NCBI RefSeq assembly: GCF_026151205.1
Contig: NC_087078.1
Location: 12,259,118 to 12,323,117 of the forward strand
From: Bolinopsis microptera
Lineage: Eukaryota > Ctenophora > Tentaculata > Lobata > Bolinopsidae
Direction of reading: 5' to 3'
DNA length: 64,000 nt
The first letter of the stretch is position 1. The number at the start of each line of letters is the position of its first letter. The position numbers were made by a program, and so were the translations under genes. The notes beneath the pieces were generated by a model that made no database searches, had not been told where the DNA came from, and saw only the letters and a program-made list of their open reading frames with translations. This document shows, piece after piece, positions 1 to 11,971 of the stretch.

Positions 1-189
1 ATCTGGACCCGAGGTTGTCTGGTTCTCGTCAACCCTTGCCCCGTTTCATGGGGTATCGGTGTAACTTTCATGTGTTACAATAAAGCTCATATTTACAGTC
101 TAGGGGATCAATGCAAGCGTCAGTCGAGGTTTCGTTTTACTCTTGAAAACCGTGGATTAAAGTAACGGTTGACTAGTTTGCTATACACG

Positions 190-560
190 ATCCTGGAAAC
201 TCACAAATACCACGTGATCGCCTCTCTCCGCTGTTCATTGGTCCGTCTAGCTCCAACCTTCCACCCTATTGGTGGGGCTGGGAATGTTTAATTCGAGTGG
301 AGTGATCAGAGAGCTCTATGTGGCCTAGTGGGGTAGTTAAAACCACGGATTTAATCAAGGAATAGAGAAACACCTGTTCGGTAAAGCGGGGGTGCTGGCC
401 GTATATACTTAGGAGACCCCGGGCTGCTCATGCACCCTCCCACTCACACGGCCCACGTGCGCGCGCCACCCTCCTCCAACTTGTTCGTCGGCTTCACGTG
501 GGCGTCGTTTAGCTGGTATAGTGCCATTAATTGGAGGTTTAGTTACACTGTTGCAGGCCG
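190..560. promoter_or_regulatory. E-box and CCAAT cluster, promoter-like
   Basis: Three CACGTG palindromes (211-216, 454-459, 495-500) are mixed with ATTGG/CCAAT motifs near 236, 267 and 527 and a TATATAC motif near 400, in a locally GC-richer stretch. This combination is typical of promoter-proximal DNA bound by bHLH-ZIP and NF-Y type factors. No transcript start or adjacent gene can be identified, so the call rests on motif density alone. Confidence 0.25.
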
Positions 561-3500
561 GTGGATTAACTGTTCAGAGAGCTACTGACTCACTTAAAAC
601 TCCTTTTGAACTCGGGTTTGTGACAATTATAGGCGCACACTAAATTCGATAACCGTAACGCAGTGGAGGAGAATGGTATCTTGGGTGTTGGATTGACGAT
701 TACAAAATGCGATTAAATCGAATTGAGAAGCCATGGGACCTGACTTTGATACAGACCGAAAACTGTTTTACCCCCGTAACTTGTTCGAGCGTTAAACTGT
801 AGCAGTGTTCTAATTCTAATAGACTAAGGAGTTAGGGTGGCTATTGTCACCTTCAACTTATTGCCGTTGGTTTCAGCTAAAAAATATTAATGGTCCTCTC
901 AATTCTAAACTAACTAAAGCTAAGGACGTAAATGACAAATAGATTCGAAGGCAGACTACAGCAATCTTTACCTGCAGTGGCCTCTTTATAGAGAAAGTCT
1001 TGTCTATATATAACTCAAGATTAGTAAAATAAAAACTGCAAAATTCGCCGCCTTATCGTACGCCTTGTATTTATATTTATCTGCAAAATAAAGTGGAACT
1101 GTCAAAACCTATAGGTTAATTGTAAGTTGGTAGTGCTAAATCGACAGGATCATCGAAGGTCTACATTCGATTATTGGTCTTTTTTCATTGGTTGTTTTTA
1201 ACTCCCTGTCAGACGATTGGTAGCTGCAAAGACCACGTGACACGGACAGCCCACTAATAGCACTGACCGGGGTCAGCTGCAATCCAGACATGTCACATTT
1301 CCCCTCTTAATTTACCTTCTAAACAGCAATAAAGTATCGAAAACATGACGATTATAATAAGTAGGGGGAAAACCCAAGTAATTGTTCTGCTGGACACCAA
1401 TTATCTTTTCAAATCTCGCTGCAGGTTGGGAGTCTAAGGGGGCTGGAGCAACCACCTGGGCTAAATTAATGAATCTTATTAGAAATAAATGTCGAAAATG
1501 ACCAGAACCAATATCGCTGGCTGTCAAACAGGATTCAAGCAGGGTTGTACACTATTAAAGGTGCCAACATGCCCTGTAAAATTAAAAACATTACCTGGCT
1601 CCAAATACGCCTTAACCATTAATTAACAGCTCTTTATTCGAGAATGTTCTAAGAAGTGGCGTCTAACAAAACCCACAAAAGCAGCTGAGAGCTCCTGTAC
1701 AGCAGTAACATGTTCTTTAATGTTCAGTGTTTTTAACGAGATGGGGGCCAGGTGTAAAGAGTTTTACTACCTCACTGAACTCTGAACTCTGTTTAAGAGT
1801 AAGCCGCGGTTATCGGTACTGCTGACGTTATTTGAAAATTTGAAACTTCTGAATAGAAAGCTGGAACCGTGGTGGAATTAGAAGCGGAGATTTGGACGGA
1901 ACAGAATTATAAGTAACAGTGGAGTGAAGCAAGTGCAACCTTGCAAATGACGCTGACTGGATGAGATCATCGTTTACCAAAAATGACATAAAAAAGAAAA
2001 GTTGGAGGCCGGGATAGTATAAACATTATGCTTGGTGATTTAAGTTTTGATGTAGACTAATCAGCAATTACTATAAACGATCCACAATCTGTATGTCAGA
2101 TTAACTTGATTGGACTCTCGATTATTTCACAACCAATCATTAAGATGTGATTATGAGTGCCACGTGATTGTACATGATGATATTTTTGCTGTTTGGTGAA
2201 CTCATCGGTTTATGATTAGACATGATTTTGGTATTGCTTATTTTGTGCTTTTCAGTAATAAATAATCTCGTCAAGATTCTAATTTACATGATCAATGATA
2301 GCCCTGTCATCGGTCAGATTAAGTGTGTTATTTTTCAATAATTGCCTAATCCTAAGGTTTCAATCAGTTAACTCTTGTAATCAACCATTCAACTTCGAGT
2401 GACTACATTGAGTAATTCGATATGATCGGTGTGTCCATATTTCCAAGATCCTTAACCAAAAACCAAAACCACAATGTAGTATTCGAGATCAGTCCAGAAT
2501 CTGAATAAAGTATATTCAGAAATTGAAATTTTAAAGAAAGTCATTCAATATCATTATTTTAAGTTGCGTTCATTATTCTGTTCGAATAGAATTTATTTTT
2601 ATCTCTTTGTCTTAATTGGTAAATAAATTATACTATAATTACTACGAGCGATTATTGATGAAAAACAATGAATCATTACTGAAACCTTTTTAATTTTATT
2701 ACGATTGACACTTAGAAAAAAATGGAATTGGAAACAACGAGCAGTCCATCATGTTTTGGACGGGTTTAGTTGGTTGGATGTTTATCTTCCTCGACCAAGA
2801 GTTCAACTTCGTCAGATTCCTCTGCATCCATTAATTTGTTGTTGAACCCGGTTGAACTCTGGTATTTCACATCACATTAACATAACAGGAAAGACTAAAA
2901 ATCGCAGTGCACCTTGGTCTATATATAATAATAAATAGACTACCTCAGTCTCACACTGGAACTCAACAATAAGTCATAAACAAAACCAAACCAAACCAAA
3001 CCAAACTACATAATGATAATGGATAAGAAGTTTAACAAGTCTTACATCTTAATAAAGAGCAGATATTTCAACCAAATAAAGTGATATTTTAGCTCAATAC
3101 GAGCATCGTTACCCGATGACTTTTATAGAGAAAGCGCTGGAGATATATTGTCGACCACATAACACCTTGGCCGACAGTCAAATATAAAGATACCAGAAAC
3201 TGAACGAACCTCTCTCTCAGCGCAATGGAAGTTGTTTAGCTCTACTAGATAAACAATTTTTCGCAATCGTTCGCTTCATTGAACTGAAAATGTAGACTAA
3301 AAGTGGCCTTGAAAAGCTGGATCATGCCAAACATGGGAAGATTACTGAAAGGCCACAGTATATCAGCTCGCGATCACAATTCTGACAATCAAAACGCATC
3401 CGAGAAAGGATGTAACCGCAAACGCAAAAATCGTGCCAGCTGCCCCATGAAAGGACATGAATACCTTGTGATTGCGAAATCAGTAGTCTACCAGCACCGG

Positions 3501-5300
3501 ACAGATGCGAGGACTAAAACGGGCAGCAAGTACTCCTCTATCGGACTTACTAATACTCGTTTAACTTTTAGGTTAATAGATACGTGTTATCGTTATCCCA
3601 GTCCTGAGATAACCTCATGCTTTACAAACGGTAGCCCTTTAAAAATTTTGTATCAAATTGTAGGATTTTGATAGAACGTAACTTTGGTTGAACTGATCTT
3701 TCGTTGCCTTATTTGGCAATGCGACTTGTGGCTCAAACCTATCACAGTGTTGAGTGTTCCACAACAGTCCTATTAATTATAGCTGTTAAAATAACAATCG
3801 TAAATGTATCAAATAAAAAAGTTTGTGTTACGAAATAAAAACCAAGTTAACAAGAGTGCAGATGAGCGAAGAGGAAAACTGAAATACATCTTAGGGCACT
3901 GAGCTATTGACCTGTTAGATCACCCGAAATCACAACTGATGAATTGGTAGCACAACAAAAGGTCCGTTGTACGTTAGTAGGTTCGTCTTCTTACAATGGT
4001 GTGAGCTAAATTAGGCATATAAATCCTGTTTTATTGGATTTTTGATTGGGAGTGTAAGAAGGGAGAGTAATGCACGTGTTCGCATTGTTTAGCCTACTAC
4101 TTCCCGGAAGTAATCTGACAATACCGCCTCTATCATCGCTTTGTTCTGCCATCGCCTGGTTTTTGTGCACGTGGGTGTTGCTATAGTACCTTGCTGTGTT
4201 TCTGGTGGTCACGTGGTGTTTTCTGAAGGTTCTGGTTGGTAGTTTGGCAACAATTACTGACTCCTTTTCTTGTTGAGCTAAACCAGTAGATGATAGATCA
4301 GATTGGGAGGAGGTAGCCAATACAAATGTCCTGCCTAGAATTCATTATTGAGGTATTGGATTCATGATGTTACAGCTTGCAGTGGTCATACTCATTTTCT
4401 TATCTTCTTATGAGAGAAAATCAATACAACAACATTACGTAATTCCTAACAAATTTATGGAAATTAAATATAATACGTGCTTAATGAGTTTCTAACAATT
4501 TGTCCTCACTTGATTACAGAAAACTATCAACCAGTTTTTAAGTCCTTCTGAGCTATAATGATATGTGGTGTATGGAGTTATAAACTGCTGAGAGTGGATC
4601 TTTCAAACCTACTCTATATTATTCTTTCTCCGTGTGTTTCTGCAGAAGGGCAGAATGTTCGACATCTACCATGAAACGTATTAATCTTCTCCTGGGGAAG
4701 CTATTAGTGTAAACTGGTTAGTAGCGTAAACTGACCAGAAGTAGAGGATTGGTCAATATTCATAAGGTGATTTGTAATTTCACCATATTATATCCCACTA
4801 ACATGTTGACTGGAAGCCACAAGTTTACTTTCTATGGCAATCAAATCGGGTGTTCTCATTTGTCCAAGTAGGATCGAGCCCCTATCCACTATCCAGTGTC
4901 CACTGATGGTTTAACACGTTGATCTTCTATTACTGTTCCCCCCAAGTTGCGTCATGTGACATGTCTCGTTGGATCCTCTTTAAATACATTTATTCTTGAA
5001 TTTTCCTTGAATAATGAGCGAGAAGCTGTTGTCAGTTTACGTGAAATTGCGGCGTTGCATAAGATAATCTCCTAATGAGATTTGAAGCACTGATGTTTTT
5101 GAATTTCAGTGCAACTGATAATTTTTAGTTTTCCTTAGCAAATGCTTCGAATCCATAAAATAATGAATTATGTCGATTGATTCGAAGTTTTAAAGGCTCT
5201 TTCCTAATGATTTTGATTTTTAAAGGTTTAGGCTCGCCAATGCATATACTTATGGGGATTATTCGTTAAGGGGAAAACAAAAAGCATTTATAAGAAGCTC

Positions 5301-5324
5301 GAGCAAGAAGGATCCTTCTTGCTC
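5301..5324. repeat. 24-bp perfect palindrome
   Basis: GAGCAAGAAG followed by GATC and CTTCTTGCTC is fully self-complementary. It sits about 55 bp left of the CCCT microsatellite. No flanking duplication is visible. Confidence 0.7.
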
Positions 5325-5380
5325 TAGTTAACGTTTAACTCAGTACACTCCACGGTATCGTGTATACTGTGCTCCCTCTA

Positions 5381-5965
5381 CCTCCCTCCCTCCCTCCCTC
5401 CCTCCCTCCCTCCCTCCCTCCCTCCCTCCCTCCATCCCTCCCTCCCTCCCTCCCTCCCTCCCTCCCTCCCTCCCTCCCTCCCTCCCTCCCTCCCTCCCTC
5501 CCTCCCTCCCTCCCTCCCTCCCTCCCTCCCTCCCTCCCTCCCTCCCTCCCTCCCTCCCTCCCTCCCTCCCTCCCTCCCTCCCTCCCTCCCTCCCTCCCTC
5601 CCTCCCTCCCTCCCTCCCTCCCTCCCTCCCTCCCTCCCTCCCTCCCTCCCTCCCTCCCTCCCTCCCTCCCTCCCTCCCTCCCTCCCTCCCTCCCTCCCTC
5701 CCTCCCTCCCTCCCTCCCTCCCTCCCTCCCTCCCTCCCTCCCTCCCTCCCTCCCTCCCTCCCTCCCTCCCTCCCTCCCTCCCTCCCTCCCTCCCTCCCTC
5801 CCTCCCTCCCTCCCTCCCTCCCTCCCTCCCTCCCTCCCTCCCTCCCTCCCTCCCTCCCTCCCTCCCTCCCTCCCTCCCTCCCTCCCTCCCTCCCTCCCTC
5901 TCTCCCTCCCTCTCTCCCTCCCTCCCTCCCTCCTTCCCTCTCTCTCTCCCTCTCCCTCTCTCTCT
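5381..5965. repeat. (CCCT)n / (GGGA)n microsatellite, about 585 bp
   Basis: This is a nearly pure tetranucleotide array with a single interruption near 5432 and a degenerate right edge of CTCT and CCTT variants from about 5900. The minus strand is (GGGA)n, a sequence class able to form G-quadruplexes. Because the unit is 4 bp, every frame is open on both strands. This produces 215-239 codon open frames of Pro/Ser/Leu or Gly/Arg/Glu that are not genes. Confidence 0.97.
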
Positions 5966-6337
5966 TTTCACTTGACATCGTACTGTTATATACTTCACTG
6001 TGAATAGAGCTATGAAACATTCCAATTTTACCCAACTCTAATGAAAATTGCCCTACCACCGGCAGGCCCAGGGTCGCATAAACCGCAATTGATCGGATCC
6101 AATCTTATCAGCTGATTGTATAAGTTCACACTGGTTTTGCTATTAATAAACTGCTAACCTTACGGTACAGCCCAGCCTTTCTTGCCCTATAAATATAAAT
6201 ACTGTAAGAAAATAGTTTCCGATAGCGAGCGATATCGTATATTTTGTATTGTTTATGATCCCCTGAGCCAAACATCTTTCAATCCAATTGAGATATTGTT
6301 AGATATCAGACGACTTTCGGGGAGCTGATGCCCAGAT

Positions 6338-9300
6338 ATGTCAAGCACAACTAATACTCCGACCGTTATGCTATTACCGTCTGAAAGACTTGTGGTTGTC
6401 ATCATTCTTGCCATACTTTCCCTTATCTGTATAGTTGGTGGGTATCTTCTCGGTTATAATTCAAACTTCGAATGGTTCAATCTTAAGTTTTACACGCTAA
6501 TGGTTTACCAGAAATGTCATTTTCAAAATGACCCATATTCATTATTCGCCGATGGGTGAAATGCCTTGTCAAATACTTTGTCAAATTTCATGTCATAGTG
6601 GTTTTGCTGTCACTTGGTATCTTTTATTTCAGTCTCCAGTGTAATTTGAAGAGACTCAATTGAAGAATACAAATCATTTCATGCTTGGAATTTAGCAGGG
6701 TCATGATTATTACGGTCAAATTACGCACCTTCCTCGTTAGTTTCCTCGCCCACTATAAGTTTAACCCCCAGTATTACAAGTGTAGTTAATAACAATAGAT
6801 AAGGATGCAGTGCAAATTACAACGTAAGATGACTTTACAAGTCACTGAAATGGCAGATCCGCTTATATAACCATAGCTGTGTTTATCAAATATTTTATTT
6901 CGGAAAGAACTCATAATAATAAAAGATTACATGTATGTAGTATGTACTTCTAAATACACATTAATAGTGTTTATAAACATTCTCAATGTTTATAACTACC
7001 TGTTTATAAATACCCAAGATCCCATTTACGCCCAGGGAACTTGTTGGTGATCCTCTCGTTCGCCCGAGTAAAGAAACTAAGAAGAGTGCACGGCAACCTG
7101 TTTATTATCAGTCTCGCAGCAGCGGATCTCATTGTTGGTACTCAGACCCTCCCCATTATAGCTGTCAATGTCTATTCAGCAGGTATCTTTAGTTTAACGC
7201 AAAACCCTCCAAAAATACGTGTGATCTTTGAAATAACTTCTAATTATTTGAAAGTCAAACGTTAAAACTTAAGGGAGAATCTTCTAATTCCCACATTGAA
7301 TAATCGAGAACTAGAATATAACATTGGCATTAATGATTGGTAAATTAAATCTTCCTTCCGATAGGTGCGTACAAGTTTGGAGATATATGGTGCAACATAT
7401 CAGCGTACCTGGACGATGTTGCTATAGTCGCCTCGGTCTGGATCCTTGGTGCTTGTTCCATTGACAGGCTGCTCTGTATTGTTAGACCTTTCCAGTGAGA
7501 ATCTTCTTGGAAATATCTTTTTGAGATTTTTAACGAAATAGGTTTGATTTCAGTTTTCACCAACCATTTCGTGCCCTCATTTATTTCGTACATCTAATTT
7601 GGTCATAATGTAATTCCAGGTACAAGCGATTAGTGACTAAAAAGAGGGTGTTTGTTGTCACTCTTACTTTGTGGGTTTACGCTATACTTCTCTCTTCAGC
7701 TCCACTGCTTGGATGGAATGAATTCTGTTGGTTCCTTTCTTGTGATTTATTTCCGAGTATTAACGTTTTAAAACTTATGCCGTGCAGTTACAATTCACGT
7801 AAAAAGTTTGCTTTGGCTTTAGCTCTTCCCCTTTTAAAATGTTAAAAATAGTTTAAAGCAAAATTTCACGAAATTTGAAAAACATTTCCTTCATTAATTT
7901 CACTAAAATCACAGCATTTTCTACGTTTACTCTGTCATGCGCTATGAACCCTACAATGCACGGCTACCACAAGTACTACTTCCTGCTATTCCAGATAGGC
8001 TCCTTTCCTGTTCCGCTTGTAGTTGCTGGTACGTGATGTTTTTATAGTTTAATTCTAATCTTGTTATGATTATATCTCCCAGATCGTTATGAATAGAAAA
8101 TATAGTGTCCTCAAATTCTCAATTCAATGAATTTTGATGAGTTTTATCATGTACATTTTCAGTCTGTAACTAAAGATATCTAATCATTATCAGGATACTC
8201 CTACACAAAGATATTCACAAAGTTGCTGGCAATGAAAAATAAGTAAGTCCCGAGTGAGGTGATACGACCCTGCAAGTGCCTCATCATAAAAACAAAGTTC
8301 AAGATATAATTGCTGTTTTTTGCGGTTGAATCAAATTTGTCGTCCTCTCTATAATAGTAACGGAAAGAAACTAAACATATTTGAATCCAAGTACCATGTT
8401 TCCAGAGTTAAGATAACACAGAATCAGAGGAACAAAGGGAAAAGAAGAATGAAGCCAAACCAAAAGGCAGCTATCACAGTGTTCGTTGCTTGCGGAGCAT
8501 TCATGTTCTGTACTTTACCATCAACCTTGATAGGTCTGTAAAATATGCAGCCTCATATTATGTTAAACAGTGAAAATTAAACCACTTTAAACATGTACTC
8601 CCGTCTCCAACGGATGGTAGAACCACAAACGTACGCTCTCCTTTTATAAATAATACTATCTATTCTAGTTTATGTTCCATTCGGCGGAACCCTTCTTTCA
8701 TTTTTGAACTACAGGTAACGCATTTTGGTTTGGTAAAGAATACGAGATTGATAGAAAGTTACTAATGGCCACTGCTTGGGTACTTTACTTCAACTCAGCT
8801 CTTAACCCTATCATATACGGCGTCTTCAACCCAGAATTTAGGTAACATTTAAATATGTTAATTTCAGCTTTATAATCTTATAAAGTTACAATTCTGTGGG
8901 ATTTGTATAGACTTAAGTTACAGTTTTACCTTTTGAATGCATATTTCAAATTCATTCAAGGTCAGCATATAAAAGAATCATCACAAGAAGAAGTAGTATG
9001 GACGCGTCTAGCAGGTATGTTTCTAGTGCTGCACTCATTCTCATCCCCATTGTGACAAATACATTTTTATACCTCAAACAAGGTCTTTATTAACTTTGGT
9101 AGAATTACAGAAATGGTAACGTTTACTATTAAAAAACTTCATCTGTAGGACTGCAACAGTAATGGGTCAACTCAGTCCACTTCGACGATTGGAGAGACAT
9201 CATAGCAATGCTGGTACAATTCGTCAGGTACATATCCTAATTTGGGATTTCCTTTTGAACAATTTATATTGACTCGCAATGAACACCGAGAATCGAAATA

Positions 9301-9956
9301 AACGTTTTTGAGTAAAAAGTTATTCTTATTGCAGATCTTGCATTTAATTTGTAATTGATTGTTAATATTATTCACAAACTTGAAACACACTATTTCTTTT
9401 CCAGCACGTAGAGAATACGATAAGGTTCAGAGAGAGTTTGAAAAGTACACGAGTGAGATCTCAGAGTTGCGTGTCAATGTGTACAGCTGACAACAAATAC
9501 AGAAGCGTGTCTTTAATTACCCGTAATAATACTTTGAATACTTCTTTGATAGCCGTATATCATTATAAAATATTTCAGTTGGTGATTAATGTCACCAATT
9601 TAACATCTTAAATTAATTCCAAATGGAAACCATTCCGATCCAACATGACCCTTTTACTGCCAACTGCATCTGCATAATTGTATTATTATTTAGACCAAAC
9701 TGTTTTAAACCCAATTAACACACAACCACTTTCTGCAGAGGCCAGATCGTCCAACCTTGCGTCTGTAAGTGAGAGTCCCCTGCGTGGAGACTTCACCCTG
9801 ACAGCTCCTAGATCTTCTGTATCATCCGGACCGTCTGGCTCTTCAGCACCCAACGACTCTGTCTTCACCAGCACAGTCTTCTCTAACATCTTGGGGATGT
9901 CCTCTGTGGACAGTTCAACTTCAAGGCGTGGCTCCTTGAAAAATATGCCTGCTTAA
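6338..9956 (+). CDS. Opsin-like class A GPCR, 12 exons (GPCR1)
   Basis: This is a seven-helix G-protein-coupled receptor of about 471 residues. I joined exons 6338-6437, 7036-7182, 7365-7494, 7620-7726, 7915-8028, 8194-8242, 8406-8533, 8715-8841, 8961-9014, 9149-9227, 9405-9522 and 9694-9956. All junctions are GT-AG and every phase agrees. The start is ATG 6338, shortly before TM1. Visible hallmarks are GN in TM1, Asp in TM2 (AAADLIVG), Cys92 in TM3, Asp116-Arg117 in place of DRY, an extracellular LSCAM motif with the partner Cys, Pro254 in TM6 and NPIIY (289-293) in TM7. The Schiff-base lysine position is Tyr283 and the TM6 toggle tryptophan is Thr252, so retinal binding is not supported. 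The tail is Ser/Thr-rich. The last junction (9522 to 9694) is least certain; an acceptor at 9737 also fits, or exon 11 may read to a stop near 9609. The ligand is unknown. Confidence 0.85.
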
Positions 9957-11090
9957 TGAGTTGCAGTAGAAGTAGATGTCTCTTTGAACACTGAACTTTC
10001 TTTTCAGGAAATGTGAAGGAGCGTGCATGACTACTTGATATGAAAGCTGTACGTGTAAGCATTTGTACTTTGGATTATTCGGAAAGCTGCAATGGCACAA
10101 TTATGCGAATCCATTTAGGACAAGGCTTTGATTAAACAGTCATTTCCAGAAATCTGTTTTATTGAACATATAATTATGTTTCCCATTGTATTGCCAGTTG
10201 TCACTGCCTAATAGGTTGAACATATACTCACATTGGTTGAAGGGGTAAAACGGTCTGAATTCTGAGTATTTGGACTGAAAATTATATTCAAGCAATCAAA
10301 CCTCTGGCCTCAAGACTTGACATTTTTATTGTCCCTAATTTTCTGATTTCAACCATATTGAACAAAGGAAAAGTGGTTAACATGTCTGTTTCAAGGTTAA
10401 TGTTGGTTGTCATATTGCTAGCTATAAAAACCAGGTTTTGAACCATCAGCAAGTGATTTAGTGACAGAATTATAAATCTGTTTATGTGATTGGCGTATAT
10501 TTTGAGATTGCTTGATTTAGTATGACGATTTTGACTTGGATTTGCTTTGAATTATACTTTTATTTTTATTAAATGCCTTTTATTGTCCATGTTATCTTTG
10601 ACTAGATTTACAAATATTTTTTGAATCATGGTTACATGTCTTCAAAGAGTTTCAGGGGAATTCTAAAAAATTAAGCTAGTTTAGATTAAGTATTCGTGCG
10701 ACAACTAGACTAAATCAGCAGACGTAGCTTTAATCCCTTCTCTGCTACAGACTGTGCCCTAATTCTTAGAACCGAACATCCCCGAACAAATTTCAATCAG
10801 AATATTGTATTTCATAATCTAGGATCTACATTGACAGGGAATGTCAAGGAGTTTTGATTTTAAATTAATGCGTCTGATTTAACAGAAAGCATATTATCTT
10901 CAGGAGGCAGAATTCATTTTACTCATTTTAATGTAACTCAGTTCTGATTCCATCTCCATAACTACGCGTCACAGTTTTCGTGTCGACTGATAATCTTTGG
11001 TAGTCATGACAATTCTCGCGAAATTTGTGTAATTATAGTTAATAGTACGTCACTACGTGGCAAAACGTGTGCCACCCCCGCTATATTTAG

Positions 11091-11209
11091 GGTTCTTTAC
11101 CGATAGTTGAAATTCGACATCTAGCGTCATCGATCTAGCGTCAGATGACGCTAAATGACGATTGACGCTAGATGTCGAATTTCAACTATATCGGTAACCG
11201 TAAAGAACC
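11091..11209. mobile_element. Foldback MITE with 8-bp target duplication
   Basis: The 119-bp element begins GGTTCTTTAC and ends GTAAAGAACC. Almost its whole length folds on itself: the left arm containing GAAATTCGACATCTAGCGTC is matched by its complement on the right, with small bulges and a short central region. ATATTTAG occurs directly on both sides (11083-11090 and 11210-11217). An 8-bp duplication is typical of hAT-type insertion, so a non-autonomous hAT-like MITE is the best reading. It has no coding capacity. Confidence 0.75.
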
Positions 11210-11916
11210 ATATTTAGTCGCTAACCTAAAAGTAAAATACCTCCCCGCATACAGCGGGGTGATCGTTACACCACTCAATATAACTATACGGATACCTTGA
11301 TCGCAGAACTGACTTCTGCGATGTCCGAGTGACAATATCCGGTTGATATTAAGTTTAACGTTTGATAGCAATTAAAAATCAGACGCCGTCAAAGAGCCAA
11401 AAACGGCACCAACTTTTATAAATGTTAAACTTAAAGGATCATTATGTGGTGTCAAATTTCAAATTTTATTGTTGCTTTCTTTAATAATTAGCTATCTGTT
11501 GACTGTTAGTGTTAACTGTTAGTTGATTGCGGACACCTCTAGCAATAGCAATCACCTAACACTAGTTGATTTAACCTTTTGGCGTCTTTTAAGTTTAAAT
11601 TTGATCTTGTGATAGAATGCTGATGATTTATAATTATATGTCATGCGTGATCTCAATTCGACAGCTATTTGAGTAGTTTAGTGGTATAATACTGTTTCTC
11701 AGTCAGAATCTGCGGAAATGTGCGGGGTTGATTTATTGGAGTCTTTGAACAGAGTGCTTGTTGTAGTCTGAGTCAGTGTTTATATGAGATGTTTATTGTC
11801 GTCATTTATCTTCGTGTGGTGCAGAGCATTTATTTAAAATTGATCGGTAATAACTGCTATAGTAGACTAGACACTGCAATGATGTTCAAGGAACGCCCTT
11901 AGATTTTGGTTTAAAT

Positions 11917-11971
11917 CCATAATTTGGTATAATGGTATTGGTATAGTTATACCATTACCACCCAAATTCAT
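11917..11971. repeat. Imperfect hairpin
   Basis: Arms with AATTTGG, TAATGG and GGTATA motifs are matched by TATACC, CCATTACC and CCAAATT across a very short loop. No target duplication is obvious. Confidence 0.4.

Larger units (their letters stand above)
1..6337. other. Gene-poor left flank
   Basis: I recognise no protein-coding gene here. The longest open frame outside simple repeats (3303-3671, +, 122 codons) matches no family I know and has no convincing splice or start context. The stretch contains an E-box/CCAAT cluster at 190-560, further CACGTG motifs near 1232, 2161, 4169 and 4209, a short AACCA repeat near 2983-3006, a 24-bp palindrome at 5301-5324 and the long CCCT tract at 5381-5965. 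The E-box region could be the upstream region of a gene lying left of the window. Confidence 0.5.

Noticed and set aside
3303-3671. 122-codon open frame on the plus strand
   Set aside because: No domain, no supported start or splice context, and no partner exons; length alone is not enough in this sequence.
5340-6059. Open frames of 215-239 codons on both strands encoding Gly/Arg/Glu or Pro/Ser/Leu repeats
   Set aside because: They arise from the 4-bp CCCT repeat, which is open in all frames; they have no unique coding sequence.
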